A stretch of 45,146 nucleotides of DNA from Rhodospirillales bacterium (GCA_025352665.1 JANXSM010000168.1:1-45146), one strand, 5' to 3'; positions 9,314-17,496 are shown, counted from the first letter of the stretch. The notes: generated by a model not told the origin, from the sequence alone. Translations and numbers: made by a program.

Positions 9314-10053
9314 TGCGGCTCGCCCCTGTCCTGATGCTGCTTGTACTTGCCGGCGGCTGCACCGCGGGCACCAGCAATTCCACGACGACGCAGTCGGTCG
9401 CCCCGGTCGAGAGCGATCCGCAGGGGTTCGCCAAATGGACCGACGCGGTGCCGGAATACCGCTTCACCGCGGGCGACCGCGTCAAGGTTCAGTTCCTGCT
9501 GACCCCCGAAATGGGCGAGGAGGCGATTGTCGCCCCCGACGGCATGATCGGGCTGCGCGCCGCAGGCCAGGTGCAGACGGCCGGACTGTCGGCGACCGAG
9601 CTGCAGGAGGCCATCCGTAAATCCTCCCGTCACACGCTGGTCGACCCGATCGTGACGGCATCGCTCGTGGATAGCCCCGGCGCCAAGGTATTCGTCGGCG
9701 GCATGGTGTCGCGGCCAGGCGCCTTTGCGATCGATGGCAGGCGTGGGCCTATGGAGGCCGTGCTGCTCGCGGGCGGCTTCTCGCCCGAGGCGCGCATGGA
9801 CCAGGTGGTGTTGATCCGCCGCAGCCCGCGCAATCAGCCGATGCTGCGCACCGTCGATCTGCGCAGTTTCGCAAGCCTCGGCACCGCCGATGGCGACCTG
9901 CCGCTGATGCCCGGCGACATCGTGTTTGTGCCACGCAACCGGATTTCGGAGGTTGACCTGTGGATCGACCAGTTCATCAATCGCTTCCTGCCGTTCCAGA
10001 AGGTGTTCTCCTACACGGTGAACCGCAATCCCGCGACCGGCGGGGTGTTCTGA
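9304..10053 (+). CDS. Polysaccharide export outer-membrane lipoprotein (Wza/GumB-like)
   Basis: A 249-residue protein with a lipoprotein signal peptide: hydrophobic core LMLLVLAGG followed by the lipobox cysteine (residue 19 from ATG 9304, 16 from ATG 9313). A Poly_export domain (YRFTAGDRVKVQF... 'PDGMIGLRAAGQV') and a SLBB-type repeat (AKVFVGGMVSRPGAFAI) follow. Such proteins form the outer-membrane channel for exopolysaccharide together with the GumC-like partner. The gene overlaps its predecessor: ATG 9304 by ten bases, or ATG 9313 as a TGATG junction. Either start preserves the signal peptide. Confidence 0.92.
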   Translation: MDLMRLAPVLMLLVLAGGCTAGTSNSTTTQSVAPVESDPQGFAKWTDAVPEYRFTAGDRVKVQFLLTPEMGEEAIVAPDGMIGLRAAGQVQTAGLSATELQEAIRKSSRHTLVDPIVTASLVDSPGAKVFVGGMVSRPGAFAIDGRRGPMEAVLLAGGFSPEARMDQVVLIRRSPRNQPMLRTVDLRSFASLGTADGDLPLMPGDIVFVPRNRISEVDLWIDQFINRFLPFQKVFSYTVNRNPATGGVF

Positions 10054-10838
10054 GGGCTGACGTTCCGGCAGACTGGTTTCTCGGCGTCCGCTTTTCCCGT
10101 ATCGGCATGGCGGAGGCGATCGCACTTCTGAAGCGCCGGCCGCCCAGCGATCCGTTCATGTACGTTTCCACGCCCAACGCCCAGCACGTGGTGCGAATCC
10201 AGCGCGGCAACGCCGGCGCCATCGCTGCGCACGACAATGCCTGGGTCACGCCGTGCGACAGCCGGGTGCTGGCCCGACTGGCGCGTCTGCTGTTCGGCCT
10301 TGACCTGCCGCTGGTGCTGGGCAGCGACCTTACCCGCGAGATGTTCGTCCAGGTGATCGACCGCAACGAACCGGTGACGGTGATCGGCGGCGATACGGTG
10401 CTGGAAGCGAGGCTGCGTGGCGATCTCGGTCTCACCCGGCTGTCGCTCTACGACCCACCCTATGGCTTCTACAACGACCCCCGCGAAATGGTGCGGGCCT
10501 GTGAATTTGTCGAGGCGCATCCCGCCCGCTTTGTGTTTCTCGCCTGCGGCACACCACAGTCGGAACTGCTGGGCAAGCTTTTGACCGAGCGTGGAATTGC
10601 AACCGGGGCCGGCCTTGCGATCGGGGCCTCGCTGATGTTTCTCACCGGCCAGGTGCGGCGGGCACCGCGTTTCTTCCAAGTGATCGGGTTGGAATGGCTG
10701 TACCGCCTGCTGCAGGAGCCGCGGCGGCTGTGGCGGCGGTTTGTGGACGACCAGCTGCCGGTGCTGGTGATCGCCGTCCGCTTCCGACTTTCGCCGAAAC
10801 TGTCGGCCGACCAGAGTAGACGGGGCCAATGGCGGTAA
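10050..10838 (+). CDS. WecG/TagA/CpsF family glycosyltransferase (GumM-like)
   Basis: A GT26-family enzyme that adds a sugar to a lipid-linked intermediate at the inner membrane. Conserved blocks: FLGVRFSRIGMAEA at the start, TPNAQHVVRIQ, the CDSR motif, LVLGSDLTREMF, FVFLACGTPQSE and the C-terminal RAPRFFQVIGLEWLYRL...EPRRLWRRF. Homology begins about six codons after position 10050. In that interval the only possible initiators are CTG at 10050, overlapping the TGA of the preceding gene (CTGA), or GTG at 9960, 94 bases inside that gene. I place the start at CTG 10050 tentatively. It is the only glycosyltransferase in this module. Confidence 0.88.
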   Translation: MRADVPADWFLGVRFSRIGMAEAIALLKRRPPSDPFMYVSTPNAQHVVRIQRGNAGAIAAHDNAWVTPCDSRVLARLARLLFGLDLPLVLGSDLTREMFVQVIDRNEPVTVIGGDTVLEARLRGDLGLTRLSLYDPPYGFYNDPREMVRACEFVEAHPARFVFLACGTPQSELLGKLLTERGIATGAGLAIGASLMFLTGQVRRAPRFFQVIGLEWLYRLLQEPRRLWRRFVDDQLPVLVIAVRFRLSPKLSADQSRRGQWR

Positions 10839-12106
10839 GGTCGGGCAGCACCCTCCACCGCCCCAGGATCCGCACGCTGCGGCCCGTAGAACAGACTGGC
10901 CACCGCGCCCGCCTGTTCGTGCTGCTCGCCACGCTGCCGCTGTTCGCAGGCAGCTTTCACTACACACGCGACATACTGCCGTTCTACATTGCCTCCAAGG
11001 CTTGGCCGTTCCTGCTGCTGCCGGCGGCGCTGATCGGGTATCTCGCGCTGCGCCTGCCTGCACGAACGCTTTATGCGGTGACGCTTGCCTATCTCGTTTC
11101 CGTACCGCCGCTCATGGCAATGTTCTATCTCGGCAGCTCGCTCGACGAGGCCATGCTGATCACGGTCAAATATCTGCCGATCAGCTATTTCTTCTCTCTC
11201 TCGCTCATGCTCGCCTGGCTGCGACCGAGCGCTGCGGAGTTGCGCAGCGCCGTCACCAACCTGGGCATCGTCACCTTCGCGATGATGGCGATCCTGTGGG
11301 TGGTTGTTCCGCAGGGCATGTATCGCAGCGAATTCGGCATCGACACGGTCTTCATCGCCGACGACGCGGTGCGCGGCGATCGCATCCAGATGCCGATGTT
11401 CTTCGGCCTTCTGCTGGTGTTCAAGCTCGGCCGCGACTTCGCCGCCCGCTTCCGCATCATGGACCTGGCGAAGCTCCTGGTCTGCTACGTTCTGTTGGCG
11501 ATGATCTACAAGGAACGTATCCCGATCGCCTTCTCGGGCCTGATCGTGCTGCTCGCCGTCACCACCAGGCTCATGCGCGGCAGGCTCAACGCCGTACTTC
11601 TGCTCGCCTGCCTGGGAGCCGTGGCCGGAACGCTCGGCATGATCGTGCTCGGCGCCGATACCGTTATCGATAAGCTCGGCGGCTCCCTGTCAATCCGCAT
11701 CGACACTGCAATCAAGGCCTGGGCCTACATCAGCGACGAGCCACTGCGCTGGCTGTTCGGGGTGGGCTCCACCACCAAATACGCGGCGACCACCATCAAC
11801 GACATGTTCCGCGATCCGGCGTTCTTCCTCGCCGACATCGGCTGGCTCGGTGTGGTGTTCGAGGCCGGCGTGGTCGGAGCGGTGCCGATCGCAGCCCTCA
11901 TGGTGGCGGGGCTGGTGATCTCCCAGGCAAACAGCCAGCCTGAGGACAGCGTTTCGCTGGCCTTCTCCGATTATGGGATCTATTTGCTCGCCGCCTCGAT
12001 CATCTATTCGCCGACCTTGCTGCCGGGGGAAATCGCCTGCGTCACGGCGCTGGCAGTGTATCTCCGCACGGCTGTCGCGGGAACAAGCATTGCCAGGCAG
12101 GGTTAG
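10829..12106 (+). CDS. Polysaccharide polymerase-like multispanning membrane protein (Wzy/GumE type)
   Basis: A 425-residue protein with roughly ten to twelve hydrophobic segments and no soluble domain. A loop with arginines and polar residues (about residues 270-325, including SIRIDTAIKAWAYI and LFGVGSTTKYAATTI) sits between late helices. Such a loop, with G-x-G near its end, is typical of O-antigen polymerase/ligase-type proteins. Assignment rests on topology and position: it starts ten bases before the end of the glycosyltransferase gene and closes the module. Wzy proteins have little sequence conservation, so a ligase role is the main alternative. Confidence 0.75.
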   Translation: MAVRSGSTLHRPRIRTLRPVEQTGHRARLFVLLATLPLFAGSFHYTRDILPFYIASKAWPFLLLPAALIGYLALRLPARTLYAVTLAYLVSVPPLMAMFYLGSSLDEAMLITVKYLPISYFFSLSLMLAWLRPSAAELRSAVTNLGIVTFAMMAILWVVVPQGMYRSEFGIDTVFIADDAVRGDRIQMPMFFGLLLVFKLGRDFAARFRIMDLAKLLVCYVLLAMIYKERIPIAFSGLIVLLAVTTRLMRGRLNAVLLLACLGAVAGTLGMIVLGADTVIDKLGGSLSIRIDTAIKAWAYISDEPLRWLFGVGSTTKYAATTINDMFRDPAFFLADIGWLGVVFEAGVVGAVPIAALMVAGLVISQANSQPEDSVSLAFSDYGIYLLAASIIYSPTLLPGEIACVTALAVYLRTAVAGTSIARQG

Positions 12107-12162
12107 AACGTGATGATCGAAAGTGGCATCACCGAAATGTCTGAATCACGCGATATAACAGA

Positions 12163-12212
12163 GAGCTAGAGTGAGATGACGTCGCCTGTCAGACATCATC
12201 TCGCTCTGGCTC
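12163..12212 (+). promoter_or_regulatory. Strong hairpin upstream of the DUF2177 gene
   Basis: Positions 12163-12181 and 12194-12212 form a stem of 17 consecutive pairs (two of them G-U in plus-strand RNA), then one mismatch and a further G-C pair, around a 12-base loop. The two wobble positions pair only in RNA read from the plus strand. No U-tract follows directly, so it is not a classical terminator. A -10-like TATAAC at 12154-12159 would start transcription near the base of the stem, making this a 5' leader hairpin; alternatively it shields the 3' end of the polymerase mRNA. A smaller 6-bp hairpin (GTGATG/CATCAC, 12110-12132) lies just before it. Confidence 0.6.
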
Positions 12213-12240
12213 CCCAAAATATATTCGCCGGAGGAACCCG

Positions 12241-12642
12241 ATGCGCAGCGTCCTGATCGCCTATGTAAGCAGCACCGTGGTGTTGTTCGTTCTGGACTTC
12301 ATTTGGATCAGCACGGCCCTGCCGTACCTCTACAAACCGCGTATCGGCCAGTTGCTGATGGACCAGCCCAATTTGTCGGTCGCGGTGGGGTTCTACCTGC
12401 TTTACATGATCGGTGTTGTGGCACTGTGCATCGTACCCGCGCTGGAGCAAGGCGACTGGGTGCGTGCAACGTGGAGTGGCGCCCTGCTCGGCCTCGTTGC
12501 CTACGGTACGTATGACCTGACCAACCTGGCGACACTGGTCGGCTGGTCGGCGGTGGTTTCCGTGGCTGACATGATCTGGGGCACGGTGGTGACATCAGTG
12601 GCGGCGACGGCGGGCTACTTCCTCACGCGCGCGATCTCATAG
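12241..12642 (+). CDS. DUF2177 family membrane protein
   Basis: A 133-residue protein with four predicted membrane helices. The motif LDFIWIST near residue 20, the segment LLMDQPNLSVAVGFYLLY, and GLVAYGTYDLTNLATL match the DUF2177 family; no function is known for it. A strong GGAGG ribosome-binding site stands seven bases before the ATG. It is preceded by a pronounced hairpin and followed, tail to tail, by moaE on the other strand. It is separated from the polysaccharide operon by 134 bases and is probably an independent unit. Confidence 0.88.
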   Translation: MRSVLIAYVSSTVVLFVLDFIWISTALPYLYKPRIGQLLMDQPNLSVAVGFYLLYMIGVVALCIVPALEQGDWVRATWSGALLGLVAYGTYDLTNLATLVGWSAVVSVADMIWGTVVTSVAATAGYFLTRAIS

Positions 12643-12644
12643 GT

Positions 12645-12662
12645 AAACCCAAGGGGCGGTTT
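12645..12662. terminator. Possible weak bidirectional terminator between DUF2177 gene and moaE
   Basis: AAACC (12645-12649) and GGTTT (12658-12662) form a 5-bp inverted repeat in the 21 bases between two convergent stop codons. The A/T ends would give a short U-run on either transcript. The stem is short, so this is only a suggestion. Confidence 0.25.
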
Positions 12663-12663
12663 C

Positions 12664-13125
12664 TCAGAGTGCGCCCCAGCGCGCGGCGGCTGCATCGTCT
12701 TCCTCTCGCGCATCCACCCAGCGCGCCTCGCCGGACGAAAAGCGTTCCTTCTTCCAAAACGGCGCGCGGGTCTTGAGCCAGTCGATAAGATAGGCGGTCG
12801 CTTCGAGTGCCGCTTGCCGATGCGGGGCGGCGGCCAGCACAAGCACGATGTTCTCACCGGGTCGCAGCAGGCCCACGCGATGAATGAGCGTGCAACCTTG
12901 CAGAAACCAACGCTGCTCGGCCGTTTCGGCAATGCTCATCATCGCCCGCTCGGTCATCCCCGGATAATGTTCAAGAGTCATATCGCTGATATCGCGGCCG
13001 CCGGCAGTGCCACGAACGACACCGATGAAGCTGCCGATGCCACCGATGTCGGTTCGCCCTCCGGTCAGTGCCGCGGTCTCGGCACCAAGATCGAAATCGG
13101 CCTGTTGGACGTGGATTGTGGCCAT
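12664..13125 (-). CDS. moaE: Molybdopterin synthase catalytic subunit
   Basis: A 153-residue MoaE. It takes sulfur from the MoaD thiocarboxylate to turn precursor Z (cPMP) into molybdopterin in the cytosol. Conserved stretches: GSFIGVVRG (about residue 33), LEHYPGM with the following arginine-containing helix, IHRVG and the VLVLAAAPHRQAALEA segment, and the active-site lysine region TRAPFWKKE near residue 118. It follows moaD after 2 bases and is the last gene of the minus-strand uvrC-pgsA-mobB-lipoprotein-moaD-moaE string. Confidence 0.96.
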   Translation of the reverse strand: MATIHVQQADFDLGAETAALTGGRTDIGGIGSFIGVVRGTAGGRDISDMTLEHYPGMTERAMMSIAETAEQRWFLQGCTLIHRVGLLRPGENIVLVLAAAPHRQAALEATAYLIDWLKTRAPFWKKERFSSGEARWVDAREEDDAAAARWGAL

Positions 13126-13127
13126 GC

Positions 13128-13391
13128 TCAGCCGCCCGTCACGGGGGGAAAGAAAGCGATTTCATCGCCGGGGGCTACTGGACTATTGGGCTGGGCAAAA
13201 TCCTGGTTGACGGCGCATCGCACCAGGCGGCGCCCATCCGGAGTCGGTGCGAACGCGGCTGCATGGCCGGAACTACGCGCACCGAGCCAGGCGACCAGTC
13301 TGGCAACGGTATCGATGTCCGCTGGCGGGGTCACGTCCTCCTCGCCGAGGCCGACGCGTTCGCGCAGCCACGCGAAATAGAGGATTTTCAC
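13128..13391 (-). CDS. moaD: Molybdopterin synthase sulfur-carrier subunit
   Basis: An 87-residue ubiquitin-fold protein that begins MKILYFAWLRERVG and ends FFPPVTGG. The terminal Gly-Gly, activated as a thiocarboxylate by a MoeB-type enzyme, is the functional hallmark. It carries sulfur to MoaE for molybdopterin formation. It lies between an unknown lipoprotein gene (9 bases upstream) and moaE (2 bases downstream), so the two subunits are made together. No moeB or moaA is present in the window. Confidence 0.95.
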   Translation of the reverse strand: MKILYFAWLRERVGLGEEDVTPPADIDTVARLVAWLGARSSGHAAAFAPTPDGRRLVRCAVNQDFAQPNSPVAPGDEIAFFPPVTGG

Positions 13392-13400
13392 GAGCAGGTC

Positions 13401-13979
13401 CTACTTCGGAGTCGGCACCGTCTGGACCGTACCGTCTGGCGCAACCAGCGTGCTGGTGCCGTTGCCGTTGGGCACGACCAGGCCGGGCAGGCCGGTCGGC
13501 GGCGTGTAGGTCTGCGCGCCCGGCGGGCCGGAGATGGCGGCCGGGCCCTGCGGGGTCTGCAGAAAGCGGCTCGGCGGCGGCGCCTGTGGCGTGTTAGCCG
13601 AAGGTGGGCCAAAATTGGGCGAGCCGGGCGAGGGCGGCGGAACATTCATCGGTGGCGTGGAACTTCCGCGCGGCATCATCATTTCAGTGCCGGGCATCAT
13701 TTGGCCATTGGGATTGTCGCGCATAAGGTCGTTCAGCGTCGGATCGGGCTTGGCGGGACCAGGCCACACATTGCCGGATTCGGGCAGCAGCGGCTCAGAC
13801 TCGAGGTTCAGCCCGGTAACCCGCTGGATGTTCTCGCTATTACCAACCGGACGATTGGGATTGCGCACAACATTGTGAGTATCGCTGACGAAGCCGCCGA
13901 AACCGACAAAAGGGTTGCCCGCATAACGCTCGCATCCGGTGGCGGCGAGACAGAGGCCCAGCAGAAGGATGCGGCGCAT
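13401..13979 (-). CDS. Proline/glycine-rich lipoprotein of unknown function
   Basis: 192 residues. Residues 1-16 are a lipoprotein signal ending in the lipobox LAATGC, so the protein should be lipid-anchored in the envelope. The rest is low in hydrophobic content and rich in Pro, Gly, Asn and Met, without repeats of fixed length or a recognisable domain; it looks largely disordered. The start is supported by an AAGGAAG ribosome-binding site. It stands between mobB (159 bases upstream) and moaD (9 bases downstream), an unexpected place for an envelope protein. I do not recognise it. Confidence 0.75.
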   Translation of the reverse strand: MRRILLLGLCLAATGCERYAGNPFVGFGGFVSDTHNVVRNPNRPVGNSENIQRVTGLNLESEPLLPESGNVWPGPAKPDPTLNDLMRDNPNGQMMPGTEMMMPRGSSTPPMNVPPPSPGSPNFGPPSANTPQAPPPSRFLQTPQGPAAISGPPGAQTYTPPTGLPGLVVPNGNGTSTLVAPDGTVQTVPTPK

Positions 13980-14138
13980 ACGAACTTCCTTGTCACGCGA
14001 AATCGGAACGACTCGGCGGGCCTAAGCCCGACCGCCCGCCTTGGCAATGTGCCTGTCCTCGAAACCCGGCTCAAGCACCAGATTTCAAACATAGTCTCCC
14101 CATTCGCCCGGGGCGTGACAGTTCCGTTGTGCGGCGCA

Positions 14139-14642
14139 TCATATCCCTGTTCGCAGGCCGAGGAAACCGATTGTCCACGCGACGATCGCGCCTGGATCGG
14201 CAAGCGGCAGCACTGGGCGGTCGCAGCCGGGCAGGGGCTCATCGCTGGCCACTGCCGCGACCTCCGGGCGCTCGGGCCAAAATGGCGGCTTGCCGACGCT
14301 GGGCCGAAACACCTCGAGCTTGGCGTGGCGGCTCGCCTTAAAGCCTTCCACCAGGACGAGATCGACTGGGGACAGTCGAGTCAGCAGTTCCTCCAGCGGC
14401 GGTTCCGGGCCGTCGAGCTCGTGGAGCAGTGCCCAACGGGTGCCACTCGCAATCAGGACTTCGCGGGCACCGGCCTCGCGGTGCCTGAAGCTGTCCTTGC
14501 CGGGCTGATCCAGATCAAAGCCGGAGTGGGCGTGCTTGAGCGTGCTGACCGATAGTCCCGCTGCGACGTAGCGCGGCAGGAGATCGACCAGAAGCGTGGT
14601 CTTGCCGCTGCCGGACCAGCCCAGCAGACCCAAAATCTTCAC
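14139..14642 (-). CDS. mobB: Molybdopterin-guanine dinucleotide biosynthesis adaptor protein
   Basis: 167 residues from GTG 14642. MobB is a small P-loop GTPase that assists MobA in attaching GMP to molybdenum cofactor. It shows Walker A GWSGSGKTT at residues 8-16, the family signature STLKHAHSGFDLDQPGKDS, and VDLVLVEGFKASRHAKLEV. The frame is open further upstream but that part lies inside pgsA; the GTG lies seven bases after the pgsA stop. MobB is optional for bis-MGD synthesis in many bacteria. With moaD and moaE nearby it suggests that this organism makes MGD-type molybdoenzymes. Confidence 0.93.
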   Translation of the reverse strand: MKILGLLGWSGSGKTTLLVDLLPRYVAAGLSVSTLKHAHSGFDLDQPGKDSFRHREAGAREVLIASGTRWALLHELDGPEPPLEELLTRLSPVDLVLVEGFKASRHAKLEVFRPSVGKPPFWPERPEVAAVASDEPLPGCDRPVLPLADPGAIVAWTIGFLGLRTGI

Positions 14643-14649
14643 ATTCCCC

Positions 14650-15225
14650 TCAAGGGCGTACAACCGCGTGGCGTAGGCCGGCGAGCAGGTAGTCCCATCC
14701 TGTGACGATGGTGAGCAAGGCAGCCCCCCATAGCAGCACCTCCCCGATATGGCCGACCGGAAGGAACCCAAGGCCCAACGCGCTGGCGCCGGTGTCGCCG
14801 GCGAGCAATGTGCCGAGTGCTCCCATCTGGAAGCCGGTTTTCCATTTGGCGAGCTGGGTGACCGGCAGGCTGATGCGGATGGCGCCGAGATACTCGCGCA
14901 GCCCGCTGACCAGGATTTCGCGCAGCATGATGACGATGGCGGGATACAGGCCCCAGGCGCTGAGCCGGGCGCTGCCGGCCAGCATCATCAGGCTCGCGCC
15001 CACCAAAAGCTTATCGGCGATCGGGTCGAGCATGCGGCCTAGATCGGAGATCTGCGCCCGGTCGCGGGCCAGCTTGCCGTCGAAATAATCGGTGATCGCG
15101 GCCAGGGCGAACACGGCACAGGCTGCGACATCGCCCCACGCAGTGCCGAAGGCCACGCAGGCGACCAGCACGGGAATGGCGGCGATCCGGCTGAGCGTCA
15201 GGATATTGGGCAGGTCTGTCAGCAT
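14650..15225 (-). CDS. pgsA: CDP-diacylglycerol--glycerol-3-phosphate 3-phosphatidyltransferase
   Basis: 191 residues from ATG 15225. It makes phosphatidylglycerol phosphate, the precursor of phosphatidylglycerol and cardiolipin, in the inner membrane. The CDP-alcohol phosphotransferase signature is complete: D46, D49-G50, A53-R54, G63, D67 and D71 (DYFDGKLAR...GRMLDPIAD). Four to six membrane helices follow the family pattern. A GTG three codons upstream (15234) is an alternative start. It lies 54 bases after uvrC and just before mobB; the uvrC-pgsA pair is common in proteobacteria. Confidence 0.95.
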   Translation of the reverse strand: MLTDLPNILTLSRIAAIPVLVACVAFGTAWGDVAACAVFALAAITDYFDGKLARDRAQISDLGRMLDPIADKLLVGASLMMLAGSARLSAWGLYPAIVIMLREILVSGLREYLGAIRISLPVTQLAKWKTGFQMGALGTLLAGDTGASALGLGFLPVGHIGEVLLWGAALLTIVTGWDYLLAGLRHAVVRP

Positions 15226-15279
15226 GGGCAGCACCCTAGTGCGGTTCGCGCCCGACGGGAACCGGGCTTCACCCCTGGG

Positions 15280-17193
15280 TCAGCCAGCTGCGTCCAGCCG
15301 CACGCCTGGATTGAAATAGGCGTAGACCCGCCTGGCCGTCTCCCGCGAGATGCCGGGTGCCGATTCCAGATCGGCCAGCCCCGCCTGCTTGACGCCGCGC
15401 GCCGAGCCGAAATGGTTGAGCAACGCGCGCTTGCGGCCCGGGCCGATGCCAGGGATTTCATCGAGTTCGCTGCTCACCAGCGCCTTCGACCGGCCGGCGC
15501 GGTGAGTGGTGATGGCGAAGCGATGTGCCTCATCACGCAGGCGCTGCAGGAAATACAGCGTGGGGTCGCGCGGCGGCAGTTGGAACGCGGGTTTGGCCTC
15601 GGTGTGGAACCACTCCCGCCCGGCGTCGCGGTCCGGGCCCTTGGCGATCGCCACCAGTTTCACGTCGTTGACGCCGAGATCCTCCATCACCTTGCGCACC
15701 ACGGACAGCTGGCCGGCGCCGCCGTCGATCAGTACCACATCCGGCCAGCCCGGCCCTTCCGACGTGCCCTCGCGCAGCGCGCGGCCGAAACGGCGCTCCA
15801 GCACCTCTCGCATCATGGCGAAATCGTCGCCCGGGGTGATCGGCCCCTTGATGGAGAACTTGCGATAGGCCGATTTATCGAACCCTTCCGGACCGGCGAC
15901 GATCATCACGCCATAGGCCGCGGTGCCCATGATGTGGCTGTTGTCATATACCTCGATGCGCCGCGGCGGGGTCGGCAGGTCGAGCAGCACGGCAAGTGCT
16001 TCGAGCAGCTTGCCTTGGCCGGCGCTCTCGGCGAGCTTGCGCTCCAAAGCTTCGCGTGCGTTGGTCGCGGCATGTTCGACTACCTCGCGCTTTTCGCCGC
16101 GCTTGGGCACGGCGAGTTCGACCTTGGCGCGGCTCGCGCCGAAGCTTTGCTGCTTGATGCTCAGCGCCTCCGCGATCAGCTCTTGCTCCGGCAGTTCGTG
16201 GCTTAGCAGTATCAGCGGCGGCGGCGGTTTGTCGTCATAGAACTGGGCAATGAAGGCGGCCAGAACCTCCGGCACTTCTTCACTTTTTGTGTGCGTAGGG
16301 TAGAAGGCGCGATTGCCGTTGTTGCGCCCACCGCGGATGAAGAACACCTGAATGCATGTGCTGCCTGCGATCTGATGGCCGGCGATGATGTCGGCATCGG
16401 TCAGGCTGGCCGGATTCACCGTGCCGCTGCCTTGCACATAGGTCAGCCCGCGGATGCGATCGCGCAACGCCGCCGCGCGCTCGAATTCGAGCTTTTCCGC
16501 AGCTTCCTCCATTTCCTTCGCCAAGGATTGCTGCACCGTGGCCCCGCGGCCACCCAGGAATGCCTTCGCTTGGTCGACCAGGTTTTGGTAGTCGTCCTCG
16601 CTGATGCGGCCCACGCAGGGCGCCGAGCAGCGCTTGATCTGGTGCAGTAGGCAGGGACGCGAGCGATTGGCATAGACGGTGTCGGCACACGAGCGCAGCA
16701 GGAACACCCGCTGCATGGCCGTAATGGTCTGGTTGACCGCCCAGGCGGACGCGAATGGCCCCCACTGGCTCGCCTTGCGCGTGCGCGCGCCCCGGTTGCG
16801 GGTGATCTGCGGGAACGGGTGGTCCTCTGTCAGCACCAGCCATGGATATGATTTGTCGTCGCGCAGCACGATGTTGTAGCGCGGCTTCAGGCGCTTGATG
16901 AGATTGGCCTCGAGCAGCAGTGCCTCGGCCTCGGTATGAGTGGTGACAATCTCCATCGTCACGGTTTCCGACACCATGCGCCGCAGCCGCTCGGGCAGTC
17001 GGGCAATCTGGGTATACGCCGCCACGCGCTTTTTCAGCGCGCGCGCCTTGCCAACGTAGAGCGCGTCTCCCTTGGCATCGAGCATCCGGTAGACGCCAGG
17101 CGCCAGCGGCATGGTCTCGAGTGCGGTCTCGATCACCACCACGCCGCGCAGCTGCAAGGGAGATGGTTCGCTGGGCGATATCGGCTGTTCCAT
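15280..17193 (-). CDS. uvrC: Excinuclease ABC subunit C
   Basis: 637 residues, the usual length. UvrC makes both incisions around a lesion during nucleotide excision repair. The GIY-YIG nuclease domain is at about residues 30-110 ([26 protein letters not shown]), the UvrB-binding UVR motif near 220-250 ([20 protein letters not shown]), the RNase H-like endonuclease domain with [11 protein letters not shown] and [10 protein letters not shown], and C-terminal helix-hairpin-helix motifs ([16 protein letters not shown] and [12 protein letters not shown]). The 303-bp region upstream holds a DnaA-box cluster; no LexA-type box was seen. Confidence 0.97.
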   Translation of the reverse strand: MEQPISPSEPSPLQLRGVVVIETALETMPLAPGVYRMLDAKGDALYVGKARALKKRVAAYTQIARLPERLRRMVSETVTMEIVTTHTEAEALLLEANLIKRLKPRYNIVLRDDKSYPWLVLTEDHPFPQITRNRGARTRKASQWGPFASAWAVNQTITAMQRVFLLRSCADTVYANRSRPCLLHQIKRCSAPCVGRISEDDYQNLVDQAKAFLGGRGATVQQSLAKEMEEAAEKLEFERAAALRDRIRGLTYVQGSGTVNPASLTDADIIAGHQIAGSTCIQVFFIRGGRNNGNRAFYPTHTKSEEVPEVLAAFIAQFYDDKPPPPLILLSHELPEQELIAEALSIKQQSFGASRAKVELAVPKRGEKREVVEHAATNAREALERKLAESAGQGKLLEALAVLLDLPTPPRRIEVYDNSHIMGTAAYGVMIVAGPEGFDKSAYRKFSIKGPITPGDDFAMMREVLERRFGRALREGTSEGPGWPDVVLIDGGAGQLSVVRKVMEDLGVNDVKLVAIAKGPDRDAGREWFHTEAKPAFQLPPRDPTLYFLQRLRDEAHRFAITTHRAGRSKALVSSELDEIPGIGPGRKRALLNHFGSARGVKQAGLADLESAPGISRETARRVYAYFNPGVRLDAAG

Positions 17194-17496
17194 GGCGCTG
17201 AATTACCTGATCGAGCTTATCCGGGAAAAGCGCGGGATAATGCACCGCGTGCGGGGGTTCGTGCAAAACGATCCACAGATCCTGTGGATAAACATGTGGG
17301 AAACCGTCGTGCGAACGACACGCGGCCGCAGTTTTCCGCGTGACATGACAATTTGCTTACTTTTCGAGCAGAGCAAGCAACCCATTGTTTTCGTTGTAAA
17401 CCTGCGTAAATCAAGTGTCACAAACTTAAAACAAACCGCCATCTCACTGATACTGTTACCGAGTGTCCCGTCGTGGTGGATTATTTCAGGCGACCG
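17194..17496. other. 303-bp non-coding, partly AT-rich region between uvrC and folB
   Basis: No convincing gene lies here. The first ~100 bases hold three DnaA-box-like 9-mers (see 17269-17303). Bases 17341-17460 are 40% G+C by my count (48 of 120), far below the surrounding genes. A 6-bp inverted repeat TTGCTT (17353-17358) / AAGCAA (17375-17380) and an IR GTCGT/ACGAC near 17307-17320 are also present. The region must contain the promoter for the uvrC operon. A DnaA-binding control region or replication origin is possible. Confidence 0.6.
17269..17303. promoter_or_regulatory. DnaA-box cluster with a perfect 8-bp palindrome
   Basis: ATCCACAG (17271-17278) and CTGTGGAT (17282-17289) are a perfect inverted repeat with a 3-base spacer. 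The right arm extends to TGTGGATAA (17283-17291), the exact reverse complement of the DnaA box TTATCCACA. CGATCCACA (17269-17277) and TGTGGGAAA (17295-17303) match the same consensus at 7 of 9. This is direct reading; DnaA binding is inferred. Confidence 0.5.

Noticed and set aside
14015-14040. GGCGGGC/GCCCGCC hairpin after mobB as a terminator
   Set aside because: Stem is fine but no U-run follows on the minus strand, and the downstream lipoprotein gene may be co-transcribed.
13068-14555. 495-codon plus-strand open frame across moaD, lipoprotein and mobB
   Set aside because: Runs antisense through three genes with clear motifs; arginine-rich shadow translation.
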